Positions 31,791-41,418 are shown, counted from the first letter of the stretch. The stretch is DNA of 64,000 nt from Pseudomonadota bacterium (GCA_023389105.1 JAEWEY010000004.1:124001-188000), one strand, 5' to 3'. A program made the numbers and translations. Notes: generated by a model not told the origin, from the letters alone.

Positions 31791-34324
31791 TCGAGATCCC
31801 CGAGTTCGCTCTCGTGCTCCTTGTTGGTGCCTCGGGCACTGGCAAGTCGACGTTCGCCGCGAAGCACTTCAAGCCGACGGAAGTCGTGTCATCCGACCGT
31901 GCTCGCGGCTGGGTCGCAGACGATGAGAACGACCAAACCGTCACCCCAGACGCCTTCGATCTTGTGCACACCGTCATTGAGAAGCGGCTCAAGAACAAAC
32001 GGCTCACGGTGGTCGACGCGACAAACGTCCAACCGGAGGCCCGCAAGAGCCTCGTGGCCCTTGCGCGCCGTTGGCACGCGCTCGTGGTCGCCATTGTGTT
32101 CGACTTGCCGGAGCCGCTTGCGGCTGAGCGCAATCGCGAGCGCCCCGACCGACAGTTCGGACGCGGTGTCATCAAGCGTCAGATGGACTCCTTACGCCGC
32201 TCTCTCCGCCACATCGAGCGAGAGGGCATCCGCTACGTTCACAAGCTGCGGACCCCGGACGAAGTCGAGGCGGTCTCGATCGAACGGACCCGCCTGTGGG
32301 TGGACCGCCGGAGTGACACCGGCCCGTTTGATATCATTGGCGACGTTCATGGCTGCGCAGATGAGCTGGAGCGCCTGCTGGGGGACCTTGGTTATGCAGT
32401 TCAATGGGATGGCAAGGCCGTCAGCGTCACGCCTCCTGAAGGTCGGAGGGCGATCTTCGTTGGAGACCTCGTGGACCGCGGACCGCGTTCACCCGATGTG
32501 CTGCGGCTTGCTAAGTCGATGGTCGATGCAGGCACCGCGTTGGCCGTTGTCGGCAATCACGATGACAAGCTGAAGCGCCACCTGGACCGGCGGAACGTGA
32601 AGGTGAGCCACGGGCTCGCCGAGACTATCGAGCAACTCGCCCAGGAGCCGCCGGAGTTCGGCAAGGAGATGCGCGACTGGCTCGACCGGCTGGTGAGCCA
32701 CTACGTGCTCGATGAGGGCAAGCTGGTCGTTGCTCACGCCGGTCTCAAGGAAGAGATGCAGGGCCGTGCTTCGGGCGCTGTGCGCTCCTTCGCGATGTAT
32801 GGGGAGACCAGCGGCGAGGTCGACGAGTTCGGTCTGCCAATCCGCTACAACTGGGCAGCGGACTACAAGGGCACTGCGAAAGTCGTTTACGGGCACACTC
32901 CGGTCCTCGAAGCAGGCTGGGTCAATGGGACTATCTGCATCGACACAGGCTGCTGTTTCGGCGGCAAGCTCACTGCGTTGCGCTACCCGGAAATGGAGCT
33001 GGTCTCTGTTTCGGCCGAGAAGGTCTACTACGAGCCCATTCGGCCCCTTGCTGGGCCCGCCGCTGGGGCTGCGGGGGACACACGCCAGCTCAACATCTCT
33101 GACGTGCTGGGCAAGCAGGTCATCGAGACGCGCCAGATTGGTCCCGTTATTGTCCGTGAGGAAAACGCTGCAGCTGCCCTTGAGGTCATGAGCCGATACG
33201 CGGTCGACCCTCACTGGCTCATCCACTTGCCGCCGACCATGTCTCCGCCGGAGACCAGCTCGCGGGATGATTGGCTGGAGCGTCCGGAGGAGGCGTTCGC
33301 TTACTACTCCAGCAAGGGCGTCTCGACCGTCGTTGCTCAAGAGAAGCACATGGGCTCCCGAGCGCTCGTGATACTCGCTCGCACCCCTGAGGTCGCTGAG
33401 AAACGCTTCGGTGTCGCTGACGGATCTAGAGGCGTTGTGACCTCGCGCACTGGCCGTCGGTTCTTCAATGACGCCGAGATGGAGGCGGCTGTCCTTCATC
33501 GCCTGGACACCGCCATGGATGGGGCGGGCCTTTGGGAGGAACTCCAGTCGGACTGGGTTCTCCTCGACGCGGAAATCATGCCGTGGAGCCTAAAGGCGGA
33601 CGCCTTGGTGCTCGGGCAGTATGCGCCGGTAGGTGCCGCTGCGACCGTTGCGCTTGCTGACGAGAAGGCGTTGCTCGAAGCAGCAGCATCTCGTGGTGTT
33701 CCCGTCGGGGCCCTTGCGCAGCACGCGGGGGAACGGTTGCGGCGAGCTGCGGCATACCGCGAGGCGTATGGCCGCTACGTATGGCCGTTCGGAGGGATCG
33801 ATGACCTGCGGATAGCGCCGTTCCATATCCTCGCGACCGAGGGCTCCGTTCACTCGGACAAAGACCACCAGTGGCACATGGGCCTAGCCCATCGGCTCGC
33901 AGCGACCGACCCAGCACTACTGCTGGCCACGGACTTTCGCGTGGTCGACCTATCCGACGCCGAGCAACTCACCGCCGCTGTAGCGTGGTGGGAAAGCAAG
34001 ACCGAGCAGGGAGGGGAAGGCATGGTAGTTAAGCCGCTCGACTTCGTTGCTCGCGGCAAGAAGGGCCTCCTTCAGCCTGCCATCAAGTGCCGCGGACGCG
34101 AGTATCTCCGGATCATATACGGTCCGGAGTATGACCTGCCCGAGAACCTCATCCGACTGAAGTCGAGAGGCTTGGGAGCCAAGAGAGCACTTGCTTTTCG
34201 AGAGTTCGCCTTGGGCCTCGAAGCTCTCCACCGCTTCGTCGAGCACCAGCCGCTGACCCGCGTTCACCAGTGTGTGTTCGGTGTGCTCGCCATGGAGAGC
34301 GAACCCGTGGACCCGAGGTTATAA
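31784..34324 (+). CDS. pnkp: Polynucleotide kinase-phosphatase (Pnkp) of the bacterial RNA repair system
   Basis: 846 residues, full length for the family. 5'-kinase domain with P-loop GASGTGKST at 15-23; metallophosphatase domain with DIIGDVHGC, FVGDLVDRGP and VVGNHDD; C-terminal nucleotidyltransferase (ligase-like) domain with the Lys motif EKHMGSRALV. It trims and adenylates RNA ends cut by ribotoxins, and seals them together with Hen1. GTG at 31784 overlaps the hen1 stop by seven bases; the longer frame to 31652 lies inside hen1. Together they form a two-gene RNA repair cassette. Confidence 0.95.
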   Translation: MLIEIPEFALVLLVGASGTGKSTFAAKHFKPTEVVSSDRARGWVADDENDQTVTPDAFDLVHTVIEKRLKNKRLTVVDATNVQPEARKSLVALARRWHALVVAIVFDLPEPLAAERNRERPDRQFGRGVIKRQMDSLRRSLRHIEREGIRYVHKLRTPDEVEAVSIERTRLWVDRRSDTGPFDIIGDVHGCADELERLLGDLGYAVQWDGKAVSVTPPEGRRAIFVGDLVDRGPRSPDVLRLAKSMVDAGTALAVVGNHDDKLKRHLDRRNVKVSHGLAETIEQLAQEPPEFGKEMRDWLDRLVSHYVLDEGKLVVAHAGLKEEMQGRASGAVRSFAMYGETSGEVDEFGLPIRYNWAADYKGTAKVVYGHTPVLEAGWVNGTICIDTGCCFGGKLTALRYPEMELVSVSAEKVYYEPIRPLAGPAAGAAGDTRQLNISDVLGKQVIETRQIGPVIVREENAAAALEVMSRYAVDPHWLIHLPPTMSPPETSSRDDWLERPEEAFAYYSSKGVSTVVAQEKHMGSRALVILARTPEVAEKRFGVADGSRGVVTSRTGRRFFNDAEMEAAVLHRLDTAMDGAGLWEELQSDWVLLDAEIMPWSLKADALVLGQYAPVGAAATVALADEKALLEAAASRGVPVGALAQHAGERLRRAAAYREAYGRYVWPFGGIDDLRIAPFHILATEGSVHSDKDHQWHMGLAHRLAATDPALLLATDFRVVDLSDAEQLTAAVAWWESKTEQGGEGMVVKPLDFVARGKKGLLQPAIKCRGREYLRIIYGPEYDLPENLIRLKSRGLGAKRALAFREFALGLEALHRFVEHQPLTRVHQCVFGVLAMESEPVDPRL

Positions 34325-34642
34325 CCAACTGGAAGCAGTTAGTTTGGCAGACCCGCTGACAAGCTTGCAGCGACACCGAGCCGCTCTAACCCCCCGTATT
34401 ATTTCGATCCACACTGAGTGGCATTGGCGACGAAGCAACGTCAGGGCAACTTCACCGCCCGGATGGGGAGACGACGCGCTGCAGACACGGCGGATGGACC
34501 TTTGGAGCGAGCTATACGCCAGACACCGAATTTGCTTCGGCGGCCTCCTGTTGGATTTCGACTTAGTCTTATTGAGTTGCTGGTTCTTTGGGTCGCGGAT
34601 TTCGTAAGTAAGAAAGCCGCTGAAAACGCGTTGGAGGACCCA
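34325..34642. other. About 320 bp without a supported gene
   Basis: A short hairpin AACTG GAAG CAGTT follows the pnkp stop, without a long T run. The frame of the next gene is open back to GTG 34418, but that part has random-looking composition and no ribosome site. Confidence 0.5.
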
Positions 34643-35092
34643 ATGGGCGACCTAGACCCTGAACTCGCGACCGCAATTGCCTTCTACGACAACAAAGCCG
34701 CTACTGACCGTGCTTCTTTGGAAAGGTGGGAAAAGGCGCAAGATGCTATTCGCAGCCTTCTGTCGTGGCGCTGGGAACTGGTGTCGTCCTCGCGTTTAGC
34801 CACTGATGACTTTTCGTTGGGCTATGTAGTCGGATGTGCAGACACCGTGATGGAAATTTTCCGGTTAGACCGTGAGGCCCCAGAAGCCATCGCAAGTCAT
34901 TTTGTAGTGTTTGCCGGTCTGTTTGGGACGGAAAACGGAGCGAGATATTTGACCCGTGTCCTGCGTTCGAGGTCGAGCGAAATGGAGCGGGGAGCGAAAC
35001 TAGGCGGAGAAGATGCTTTAGAGTTTGCCGCTCACGGTAAGTGCGAAGAACACTGGCTCAAGCACGTTCACGGCTTCAGGACGTCGGAGTAA
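34643..35092 (+). CDS. Hypothetical soluble protein between RNA repair and Hsp70 modules
   Basis: 149 residues from ATG 34643, which has GGAGG five bases upstream, so this start is preferred over the GTG at 34418. Mostly helical: AIAFYDNKAATDRASLERWE, then DDFSLGYVVGCADTVMEIF and a C-terminal EDALEFAAHGKCEEHWLKHV. No family recognised. Lower GC than hen1-pnkp and nearer to the downstream cluster. Whether it belongs to either module cannot be decided. Confidence 0.55.
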   Translation: MGDLDPELATAIAFYDNKAATDRASLERWEKAQDAIRSLLSWRWELVSSSRLATDDFSLGYVVGCADTVMEIFRLDREAPEAIASHFVVFAGLFGTENGARYLTRVLRSRSSEMERGAKLGGEDALEFAAHGKCEEHWLKHVHGFRTSE

Positions 35093-35357
35093 CCGGTTGG
35101 ACGGCTAAACGGTCTGAATTGGATCGACGAACTGTCACGCCGATCCCGCCAATCTCCAAGGGCATTATTGCCCACGTGGCTCCAGTGTCGTCTGGTCAAA
35201 TGCGACATAGTCGAAGTCCGGGTTCGTTCAGCCGGACTCGCGTCTAGTAAATGATCAACTCTTGATAGCTGCTTGCGAGTGAAGAAAATCTAATCGTTGT
35301 AGTTGAATTATTAAACAAAGATGTGATCATTGCGCCGCTCGGAACTTGGGAGGCGTT

Positions 35358-36449
35358 GTGAGCGAGTTGTTTGATGGGGGTAACGGCGGCAGCGTCGAGC
35401 TACTTGATAATGTCCTAGTTATCCGGCGGAAGGGCGTGGCAAGTTTCCTGACGCAGGGATTAAAGGGCGAAAAGCGCATCCCATTCTCCAGCATCACCTC
35501 GGTGCAGTTCAAAGAAGCCGGTTTCACAACCGGCTACATTCAGTTTGGCGTATCTGGTGGCATTGAATCTCGCGGCGGCGTGTGGAACGCTACGACCGAC
35601 GAGAACACGGTGTTGTTCACCAAAGAGGCTTCAGCCGCTTTCCACAAACTGCGCGCGCTCGTCGAAGAGCGTCTTGGTGGGGCAAGCTCTCGCGAGAGCT
35701 CCGGTTTATCAATTCCTGCGACGCCAAATGTCGCTGAGGAATTGACGCGCCTGGCTGACTTACGCGACCGGGGAGTGCTAACCGACGGAGAGTTTGCCCT
35801 CCAAAAAGCGCGTTTGCTCGGCAACGATGGTCGGCAGGAAGCCGCGACGACGATTTCAGCGGCTGCGCCTGATCGGGCTTCTCCGCAAACCATCCGCGCC
35901 CTAGCTAATTCGTCGGCATCTGAAACGCCAAATGTCCGGAAAGGCAAGCTCGGCAGAGCTGCTGGGATCGGATGCTTGGGGATTCTAGGAATTTTCGTGC
36001 TCCTCGCCTTCATCGGCTCGAAAATTGATCCCGCGGCCTCGGCGTCAAATGCAACTCAGCCGGGCGCAACCCCCGACAGTCAGCCCGCCGCTGAGCTTCC
36101 GCTTGCGGTTTCAGCAAAGGAGCTTTGGGGTGCTTTCCAAGGCAACGAAGCTTCCGCGCAAAGCTATTTCGGCAAACGACAACTTTATGTCACCGGCACG
36201 GTCGATCGCGTGCAATTAGACTTCTTGGATCATCCTGAAGTCCTGCTTCGAACGCCGAATGATTTTCAGTCGGTACAAGTGCAGCTCGCCGAAGATGCGA
36301 GGGGGCAAGCGAATGATTTTAGCCCTGGCGATAAGGCGCACTTCCTTTGCGAGGATGTAAGTGAAGTCGCCGCCACTCCGATGCTTCAGGATTGCCGCGT
36401 CGCGCCTGCTGGTGTGAAAACTCAGCCAATCAATTGGGCCAAGAAATAA
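35358..36449 (+). CDS. PH-like / SHOCT / transmembrane / OB-fold protein, possible sensor of the Hsp70 cluster
   Basis: 363 residues. N-terminal PH-like beta domain of the DUF4429 kind (VELLDNVLVIRRKGVASFLT, then IPFSSITSVQFKEAG), residues ~8-105. SHOCT-like motif EELTRLADLRDRGVLTDGEF (~124-150). Low-complexity linker, one membrane span GCLGILGIFVLLAFIGS (~202-218), and a C-terminal domain of about 110 residues resembling the tRNA_anti-like OB fold (SYFGKRQLYVTGTVDRVQLD). The cytoplasmic PH and periplasmic OB parts suggest signalling across the membrane. GTG 35358 has GGGAGG four bases upstream. It lies 68 bp before the Hsp70 operon on the same strand; membership is likely but not proven. Confidence 0.7.
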   Translation: MSELFDGGNGGSVELLDNVLVIRRKGVASFLTQGLKGEKRIPFSSITSVQFKEAGFTTGYIQFGVSGGIESRGGVWNATTDENTVLFTKEASAAFHKLRALVEERLGGASSRESSGLSIPATPNVAEELTRLADLRDRGVLTDGEFALQKARLLGNDGRQEAATTISAAAPDRASPQTIRALANSSASETPNVRKGKLGRAAGIGCLGILGIFVLLAFIGSKIDPAASASNATQPGATPDSQPAAELPLAVSAKELWGAFQGNEASAQSYFGKRQLYVTGTVDRVQLDFLDHPEVLLRTPNDFQSVQVQLAEDARGQANDFSPGDKAHFLCEDVSEVAATPMLQDCRVAPAGVKTQPINWAKK

Positions 36450-36517
36450 GCCTTTGCGAACTGCAGGCGGCACGCTTCAGTAAAAGGCGCGCGCTGCCGA
36501 TTACCGTCGACCGATAA

Positions 36518-36877
36518 ATGGGGGCCGTGTTGGACAACGTGGACGTTGAAGAACTTCTCATCGACTTAGCGGTCGAAAGCTGGCGGCTATCTCGGATGTT
36601 CCAACGATCGATCGATGCTCGAGACATCCGATCCGCCGGTCGGCAATCCAATCAAGTTCGCTATTTCCAGCGCAAACTTGACGACAGCCTATCACCTCTT
36701 GGTCTGAGATTGGTGGCCCTGGATGGTCAAACTTACGACACAGGGATGGCGGCGACGGCGATCAATGCGGCTGATTTCGGACCTGACGAGGTCTTGTTCG
36801 TAGATCAAATGATGGAGCCAATTGTGATGGGACCGAACGGGGTCCGTCGCACGGGCACAATGATGCTTAGGAATTGA
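36518..36877 (+). CDS. Small protein in the GrpE position of the Hsp70 operon
   Basis: 119 residues: a helical N-terminal half (VEELLIDLAVESWRLSRMFQ, RYFQRKLDDSLSPLG) and a small beta-rich C-terminus (VDQMMEPIVMGPNGVRRTGT). Helix followed by a small beta domain is the GrpE layout in miniature, and it ends three bases before the Hsp70 gene. The GrpE likeness is by shape and place only; no clear sequence match. A nucleotide-exchange or cofactor role for the Hsp70 is an inference. ATG 36518 lacks a ribosome site; GTG 36527 is an alternative. Confidence 0.65.
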   Translation: MGAVLDNVDVEELLIDLAVESWRLSRMFQRSIDARDIRSAGRQSNQVRYFQRKLDDSLSPLGLRLVALDGQTYDTGMAATAINAADFGPDEVLFVDQMMEPIVMGPNGVRRTGTMMLRN

Positions 36878-36880
36878 GCA

Positions 36881-39358
36881 GTGGAATACGTAGGGATCGA
36901 TCTTGGGACGACCAACAGCGCCATCGCCAGCTTTGATGGGGAAAGCGTTTCACTCTACAAAAGTCCGGACCAAAAGGATGTGACTCCCTCCGCGATCCTG
37001 TTCGATCGACGAGGCAACAAGTTTGTAGGCTCGCGAGCATATGACGGTGCCGCCCGCAATCCTGATAGCGCCGCAACCCTTTTCAAACGAATGATGGGGA
37101 CGAGCACCCCGATCAATTTGTCTGCGGTCGATAAGACGATGACTCCTGAAGAGTGCTCCGCTGAGGTGCTTCGGACGGTCTTTGGATATTTACCCGAAGG
37201 CATGCGGCGTGATCGAGAAACAGGAACAGTCATTACTGTTCCGGCAGCCTTCAACCAGATGCAGAAAGATGCGACGCTTACAGCGGCTGAGTCTGCGGGG
37301 ATCGGTAAGGTCGCTCTCATGCAGGAACCAGTCGCGGCCGTCATGAGCGTCATGCGACAGAGGAATCGCGATGGGACGTTCCTCGTTTTCGATCTTGGGG
37401 GCGGAACACTAGACATTGCCATCGCGCAGAGCATGAAAGGGCGCGTCAGCCTCCTTGCGCATGGAGGTGTCGAGATGTGCGGCGGTCGGGATATTGATCG
37501 CGCGCTTATGGACGAGATCGTCAAGCCTTGGCTCGTAGAGACCTTCGAACTCAAGGACGATTTTGCGGCTGATCGCCGGTTCAAATCGCTGGTCCGGCTG
37601 GCGACTTGGGCTGCCGAAAAAGCAAAGATTGAGTTGTCGCGCACGGAGCACGCCGTGATCGCACTTTCAGAAACCGAGATAGGTGTGCGTGATGACGCTG
37701 ATGAGGAGATCTACATTGATATTCCTATCAACCGGGAAACTCTGGATCGACTGATTGCCCCACTCCTCGCCAATGCAATACAGACGTCCCGAGACACACT
37801 CGAACAAGCGGGCATCAGTCCGCACGACGTCGACCGCGTTGTGTTCGTGGGCGGGCCGACTCAATACAAGCCGCTGCGCGACAAGGTTGCATTTGAGCTA
37901 GGCATTGCCGCTTCAACCGACGTGAATCCAATGACGGCCGTGGCTGAAGGCGCGGCAATCTTCGCGGAGTCGATTGATTGGTCGACTCAGAGCCGAGGTC
38001 GGAAGGCGTCACGCGAAACACTTTCCTCGTCCCAATTGGAGCTCGCTTATGTTGCGCGAACTCCCGATGCGTCAGCTCGATTAGTGGTAAAAAAAGCAGG
38101 TTCGTCCACAGGTGAATTTCAAGTTGATAGTCTCGACACTGGCTGGTCGTCGGGCCGCAAACGGCTGGAAGAGGGCGCGTCACTTGAACTTCCGCTCGCC
38201 AAGCCGGGTGAAAACACGTTCCGAGTCTTCGTATTTGGCGCCGATGGAGGTCCCATTGGGGTTCCGAACGATCGGATAGCAATCAGCAGGACGGCCGCTT
38301 CCATCGATGCCATCCCGGCATCGCATACCATTGGGATCGAAGTGCTCGAGGGCCGCGGTGGTGCAAAAGGCTTGGAGCCGTTGGTCCGTGCCGGTGATCC
38401 GCTTCCGAAAAAAGGCGTCGTTACCTTTAGGTCTGGTGAAGCCTTACGTGCAGGCAGTTCTGGTGCGCTCAACTTCAAACTTTGGGAAGGCGACATCCGA
38501 GAGCCTATCGAAGACAATGTATTCATTGGCACATTCAAGGTGTCCGGCTCCGATTTCGATGAGGGGATGATCTCAGTAGGAGCCGAGATTCGCTGTGAGT
38601 ATGAAGTCACCGACGGCGGCACAATCCGCTTGGACGTGTCGGTTCCCGAGATTGGTGGTTCATTCACCAGCGGACACAACTATTATGCGAGACAGGATGC
38701 GCAGCTTGATTACGCGCAGGCAGCAGGTCTGGTTGCCGCTGAAGCGCAAACGACGCTCTCGCGGCTGGAAGAGTTTTCAAAGCACATCGATGACAACCGA
38801 GTGGACGCAATTGTGAAGCGCATCCAAAACGCGGCCTCGCTCGACGTCGATCGCGCGGAACCAGAAGAGACAAAGAAAGCCCTCGACGAGATCAAAGCAG
38901 CGCGACGCGATATCTCGAATGTCCGTAAGGATCACCTCAAGGTTATTCGCCAGCTCGATCTGGACGGGATCGTGGCCAGTTTCGATGGATGGGCACGCGA
39001 GTTCGCTTCGCCGGAGGAAGCTCATTCATTCGATGCATTAGTGCGGACTGCCCAACATTCGATCGACACTGGCGGCAGCGATTTTGAAAGTCACCTGGCA
39101 GAGCTGCGATCAAAGAATATCGGTGCACTGTGGAAATCAGACGAGTTCGTCGTTGAGCGTTTCCATTGGTTATCGGGAAGTGCTGAGCAGTTTCTCGATC
39201 AACAGCGCTATGATCAACTGATTCAACAGGGCCGCAGCGCATTGGCTCAGTCAAATCTCACGGCTCTTCGTGAAATTCTAATTGCGTTGGATGACATTCG
39301 TTTCACGCGGGGCGGCGAGGAAGAGATGCTCGCTATGACGAACATCGTGAGGGGCTGA
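36881..39358 (+). CDS. Divergent Hsp70/DnaK-family ATPase
   Basis: 825 residues, about 190 longer than DnaK. Actin-fold nucleotide-binding domain 1-365: phosphate-1 GIDLGTTNS (5-13), VPAAF (120-124), phosphate-2 FDLGGGTLD (170-178) and adenosine motif FVGGPTQYKPLR (322-333). The following ~270 residues replace the usual substrate domain with beta-rich sequence that is poorly conserved. The last ~190 residues are helical and Glu/Lys-rich (DEIKAARRDISNVRKDHLKV). Housekeeping DnaK has an EEVD-like or Gly-rich tail; none here. GTG start. The stop overlaps the ATG of the AAA gene (TGATG). It is a specialised, not housekeeping, chaperone. Confidence 0.88.
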   Translation: MEYVGIDLGTTNSAIASFDGESVSLYKSPDQKDVTPSAILFDRRGNKFVGSRAYDGAARNPDSAATLFKRMMGTSTPINLSAVDKTMTPEECSAEVLRTVFGYLPEGMRRDRETGTVITVPAAFNQMQKDATLTAAESAGIGKVALMQEPVAAVMSVMRQRNRDGTFLVFDLGGGTLDIAIAQSMKGRVSLLAHGGVEMCGGRDIDRALMDEIVKPWLVETFELKDDFAADRRFKSLVRLATWAAEKAKIELSRTEHAVIALSETEIGVRDDADEEIYIDIPINRETLDRLIAPLLANAIQTSRDTLEQAGISPHDVDRVVFVGGPTQYKPLRDKVAFELGIAASTDVNPMTAVAEGAAIFAESIDWSTQSRGRKASRETLSSSQLELAYVARTPDASARLVVKKAGSSTGEFQVDSLDTGWSSGRKRLEEGASLELPLAKPGENTFRVFVFGADGGPIGVPNDRIAISRTAASIDAIPASHTIGIEVLEGRGGAKGLEPLVRAGDPLPKKGVVTFRSGEALRAGSSGALNFKLWEGDIREPIEDNVFIGTFKVSGSDFDEGMISVGAEIRCEYEVTDGGTIRLDVSVPEIGGSFTSGHNYYARQDAQLDYAQAAGLVAAEAQTTLSRLEEFSKHIDDNRVDAIVKRIQNAASLDVDRAEPEETKKALDEIKAARRDISNVRKDHLKVIRQLDLDGIVASFDGWAREFASPEEAHSFDALVRTAQHSIDTGGSDFESHLAELRSKNIGALWKSDEFVVERFHWLSGSAEQFLDQQRYDQLIQQGRSALAQSNLTALREILIALDDIRFTRGGEEEMLAMTNIVRG

Positions 39359-40722
39359 TGCCGGTTTCTCCATTTCCGCAGGGCACAAAGTTGCCGACCG
39401 GAGACCAGCTCGGAAGGGTTGTGCGAAGCGCCGAACCACTTCTTTGGATTCACCGAACGCAGGGCAGACAAAGGGTACTGCTCATGACGAGTGAATTCCT
39501 GAATTCGCTTCCCGCGAGCGCTAAGCTTGTCGACCTCCGCGAATTTTCTTTTGGTGGCCTAAACTACTCATACTTAATTTCCGACGAGAGGCTTGACCTC
39601 ACAGAGCATCTCGCTCGCCCAACCACGGCTGAAGAAGGTCTTGTGTTCGCCAGGGCACTTGCAGAAGTGGAATCACCGTTTTCGCGGGCAATTTTCGACG
39701 GCGCGGGCGCAAGGATGTTTCCGCTCCCCGGAACTACGGAGTTTGCCCGTGACAAAGCGAACGTCCTGGGGTCGTTCCTGACTGGGGGTATTGAGGTCCG
39801 CGCTGACGACATAGTCGCCTTGCAGCGCATCCTGCCTAAAATGGATTTGGAAGATCTAGAATCCATCGTTCGAGCTGCGGGCCTGGAGCCGAAAGCGCCC
39901 ATTAAGTCGGACAGAGACACCAAGCCCTCATCCAAACGGCGAACGGCCGCCCGCCAAAACATGGACAGTTTTCAACTGCCGGGTAGGCAAGCACTTGCAG
40001 ACTTTTTCAATGAACACGTCATTGAAATCGTCTCGGATCCAGATCGCTACAGCGCGCTCGGAATCAGCTTTCCGGGTGGCATCATCCTCGAAGGCCCGAC
40101 TGGATGCGGCAAGACCTTTGCTGTTGAACGCCTTGTAGAACACCTGGGCTGGCCATCATTCAATGTCGAAGCTTCAAGCGTCGCTAGTCCATACATCCAT
40201 GAGACATCGCGGAAAATCGCGCAGGTTTTTTCCGAGGCCATCAAGGTAGCGCCGTCTGTGATCGTGATTGATGAAATGGACGCTTTTCTATCCAACCGCG
40301 AAACGGGGTCACATCAACACCATGTGGAAGAAGTAGCCGAATTTCTCCGGCGCATTCCCGAAGCGGCTGCCAATCGAGTCCTCGTTATAGGCATGACGAA
40401 CCAAGTCGAAGCGATCGATCCAGCAATCTTGCGACGTGGCCGCTTTGATCATGTGATTCACGTTGACCATGCCGGGCAACACGAGGTCGAAGCGCTACTG
40501 AATTCCCTATTTGCCGGGGTGCCGAATGACGTGGGGGATCGAAGCAAGTTGGCTTCGGAGCTGGCTGGCCGACCACTGTCGGACGTCGCTTTTGTTGTGC
40601 GGGAAGCTGCCCGTCTGACTGCCAGGCGGAAAAAAAGTTCCGTAGGCATGGAGGAGGTTGAAATGGCTTTGCGCAAAAGCCCCTCGCGTGCAGCAGACGA
40701 TAATCGTCGGATTGGGTTCTAG
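39358..40722 (+). CDS. Classic AAA ATPase (FtsH/CDC48/spastin type)
   Basis: 454 residues. The N-terminal ~200 residues have no recognised domain and end in a Lys/Arg linker. The AAA domain follows: Walker A GPTGCGKT (246-253), Walker B VIVIDEMDAF (301-310), sensor-1 Asn in GMTNQ (348), and the arginine-finger region ILRRGRFD (357-364). No protease domain, so it is an unfoldase or remodeller. Translation is coupled to the Hsp70 gene. Together they look like a two-ATPase machine that could load or unfold a specific target. Confidence 0.88.
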   Translation: MPVSPFPQGTKLPTGDQLGRVVRSAEPLLWIHRTQGRQRVLLMTSEFLNSLPASAKLVDLREFSFGGLNYSYLISDERLDLTEHLARPTTAEEGLVFARALAEVESPFSRAIFDGAGARMFPLPGTTEFARDKANVLGSFLTGGIEVRADDIVALQRILPKMDLEDLESIVRAAGLEPKAPIKSDRDTKPSSKRRTAARQNMDSFQLPGRQALADFFNEHVIEIVSDPDRYSALGISFPGGIILEGPTGCGKTFAVERLVEHLGWPSFNVEASSVASPYIHETSRKIAQVFSEAIKVAPSVIVIDEMDAFLSNRETGSHQHHVEEVAEFLRRIPEAAANRVLVIGMTNQVEAIDPAILRRGRFDHVIHVDHAGQHEVEALLNSLFAGVPNDVGDRSKLASELAGRPLSDVAFVVREAARLTARRKKSSVGMEEVEMALRKSPSRAADDNRRIGF

Positions 40723-40725
40723 ACG

Positions 40726-41418
40726 ATGAAGCGATCCGAAACGGGCTTCGCTGGCCTTTCCAATTCAGCGACAGACATTGACGATGCGATGGCCCAAGCA
40801 GCTGAAATAGCCGCGGCACCAGCCGAGGCAGCGTCCGACGCTTCGGAGAGCCATTATGCCTCGCAGGCTACTCCCGTTCATCGCGGCGGTGGCGAGATCC
40901 CTGGAGGTTTGAAGCAAGCTGGAGCTTGGATCGGTGGGATACTTGTAATCCTGATCTTGAAAGCTTGCCTTGGGGGCAGCCTGCACAGTGGTTCGGCAAC
41001 GTCCCTGCCTAGCGCCGATACGAGCACGAGCGAGTATACGGACACAGCCGCATCTACGGATGACGCAAGCAGTGGCTCAACGACTGCAGACCAGTCCGGT
41101 GAAGAGTCCAGCAGTCTCGATGACGCAACGATGAGTAAGCCATCAGCCGGGTATGAAACGCTTACTCTTGCCGAAGTTCGTTATTGCCTCGCAGAAGACA
41201 TCCGAATTTCGGCGCAGACGGAAGAATTAGATAGCATCCAGTATTCTGATACGGGTCGCTACAACCGGAACGTCGATTCATTCAATGCCACCATTAGCGA
41301 CTACAACAGTCGCTGTTCCGGTCGGTCCGTATTAGCTCGGGACCGCGAACAAGCGACATCCGAAACCGAGGCGAGCCGCCTTGCGCTTGAGTCGGAAGGC
41401 CGATCACGTGTCATTTGA
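40726..41418 (+). CDS. Single-span membrane protein of the Hsp70/AAA operon
   Basis: 230 residues. Acidic/Ala-rich cytoplasmic N-terminus, one membrane span near 64-82 (AGAWIGGILVILILKACLGG), a Ser/Thr/Asp-rich linker of about 55 residues and a compact C-terminal domain (LTLAEVRYCLAEDIRISAQT ... ISDYNSRCSG) with two Cys that could pair. Similar C-terminal domains occur, by memory, in other bacterial J-domain or zinc-ribbon membrane proteins. It could tie the chaperone machine to the membrane. It starts three bases after the AAA gene and overlaps the next gene by 11 bp. Confidence 0.7.
   Translation: MKRSETGFAGLSNSATDIDDAMAQAAEIAAAPAEAASDASESHYASQATPVHRGGGEIPGGLKQAGAWIGGILVILILKACLGGSLHSGSATSLPSADTSTSEYTDTAASTDDASSGSTTADQSGEESSSLDDATMSKPSAGYETLTLAEVRYCLAEDIRISAQTEELDSIQYSDTGRYNRNVDSFNATISDYNSRCSGRSVLARDREQATSETEASRLALESEGRSRVI

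Noticed and set aside
34418..34642. N-terminal extension of the 34643 gene
   Set aside because: GTG 34418 has no ribosome site and the extra 75 residues look random, whereas ATG 34643 has GGAGG at the right distance.
36881..39358. Housekeeping dnaK
   Set aside because: The protein is much longer, its region after the nucleotide-binding domain does not match DnaK, and no normal grpE or HPD-containing dnaJ is adjacent.
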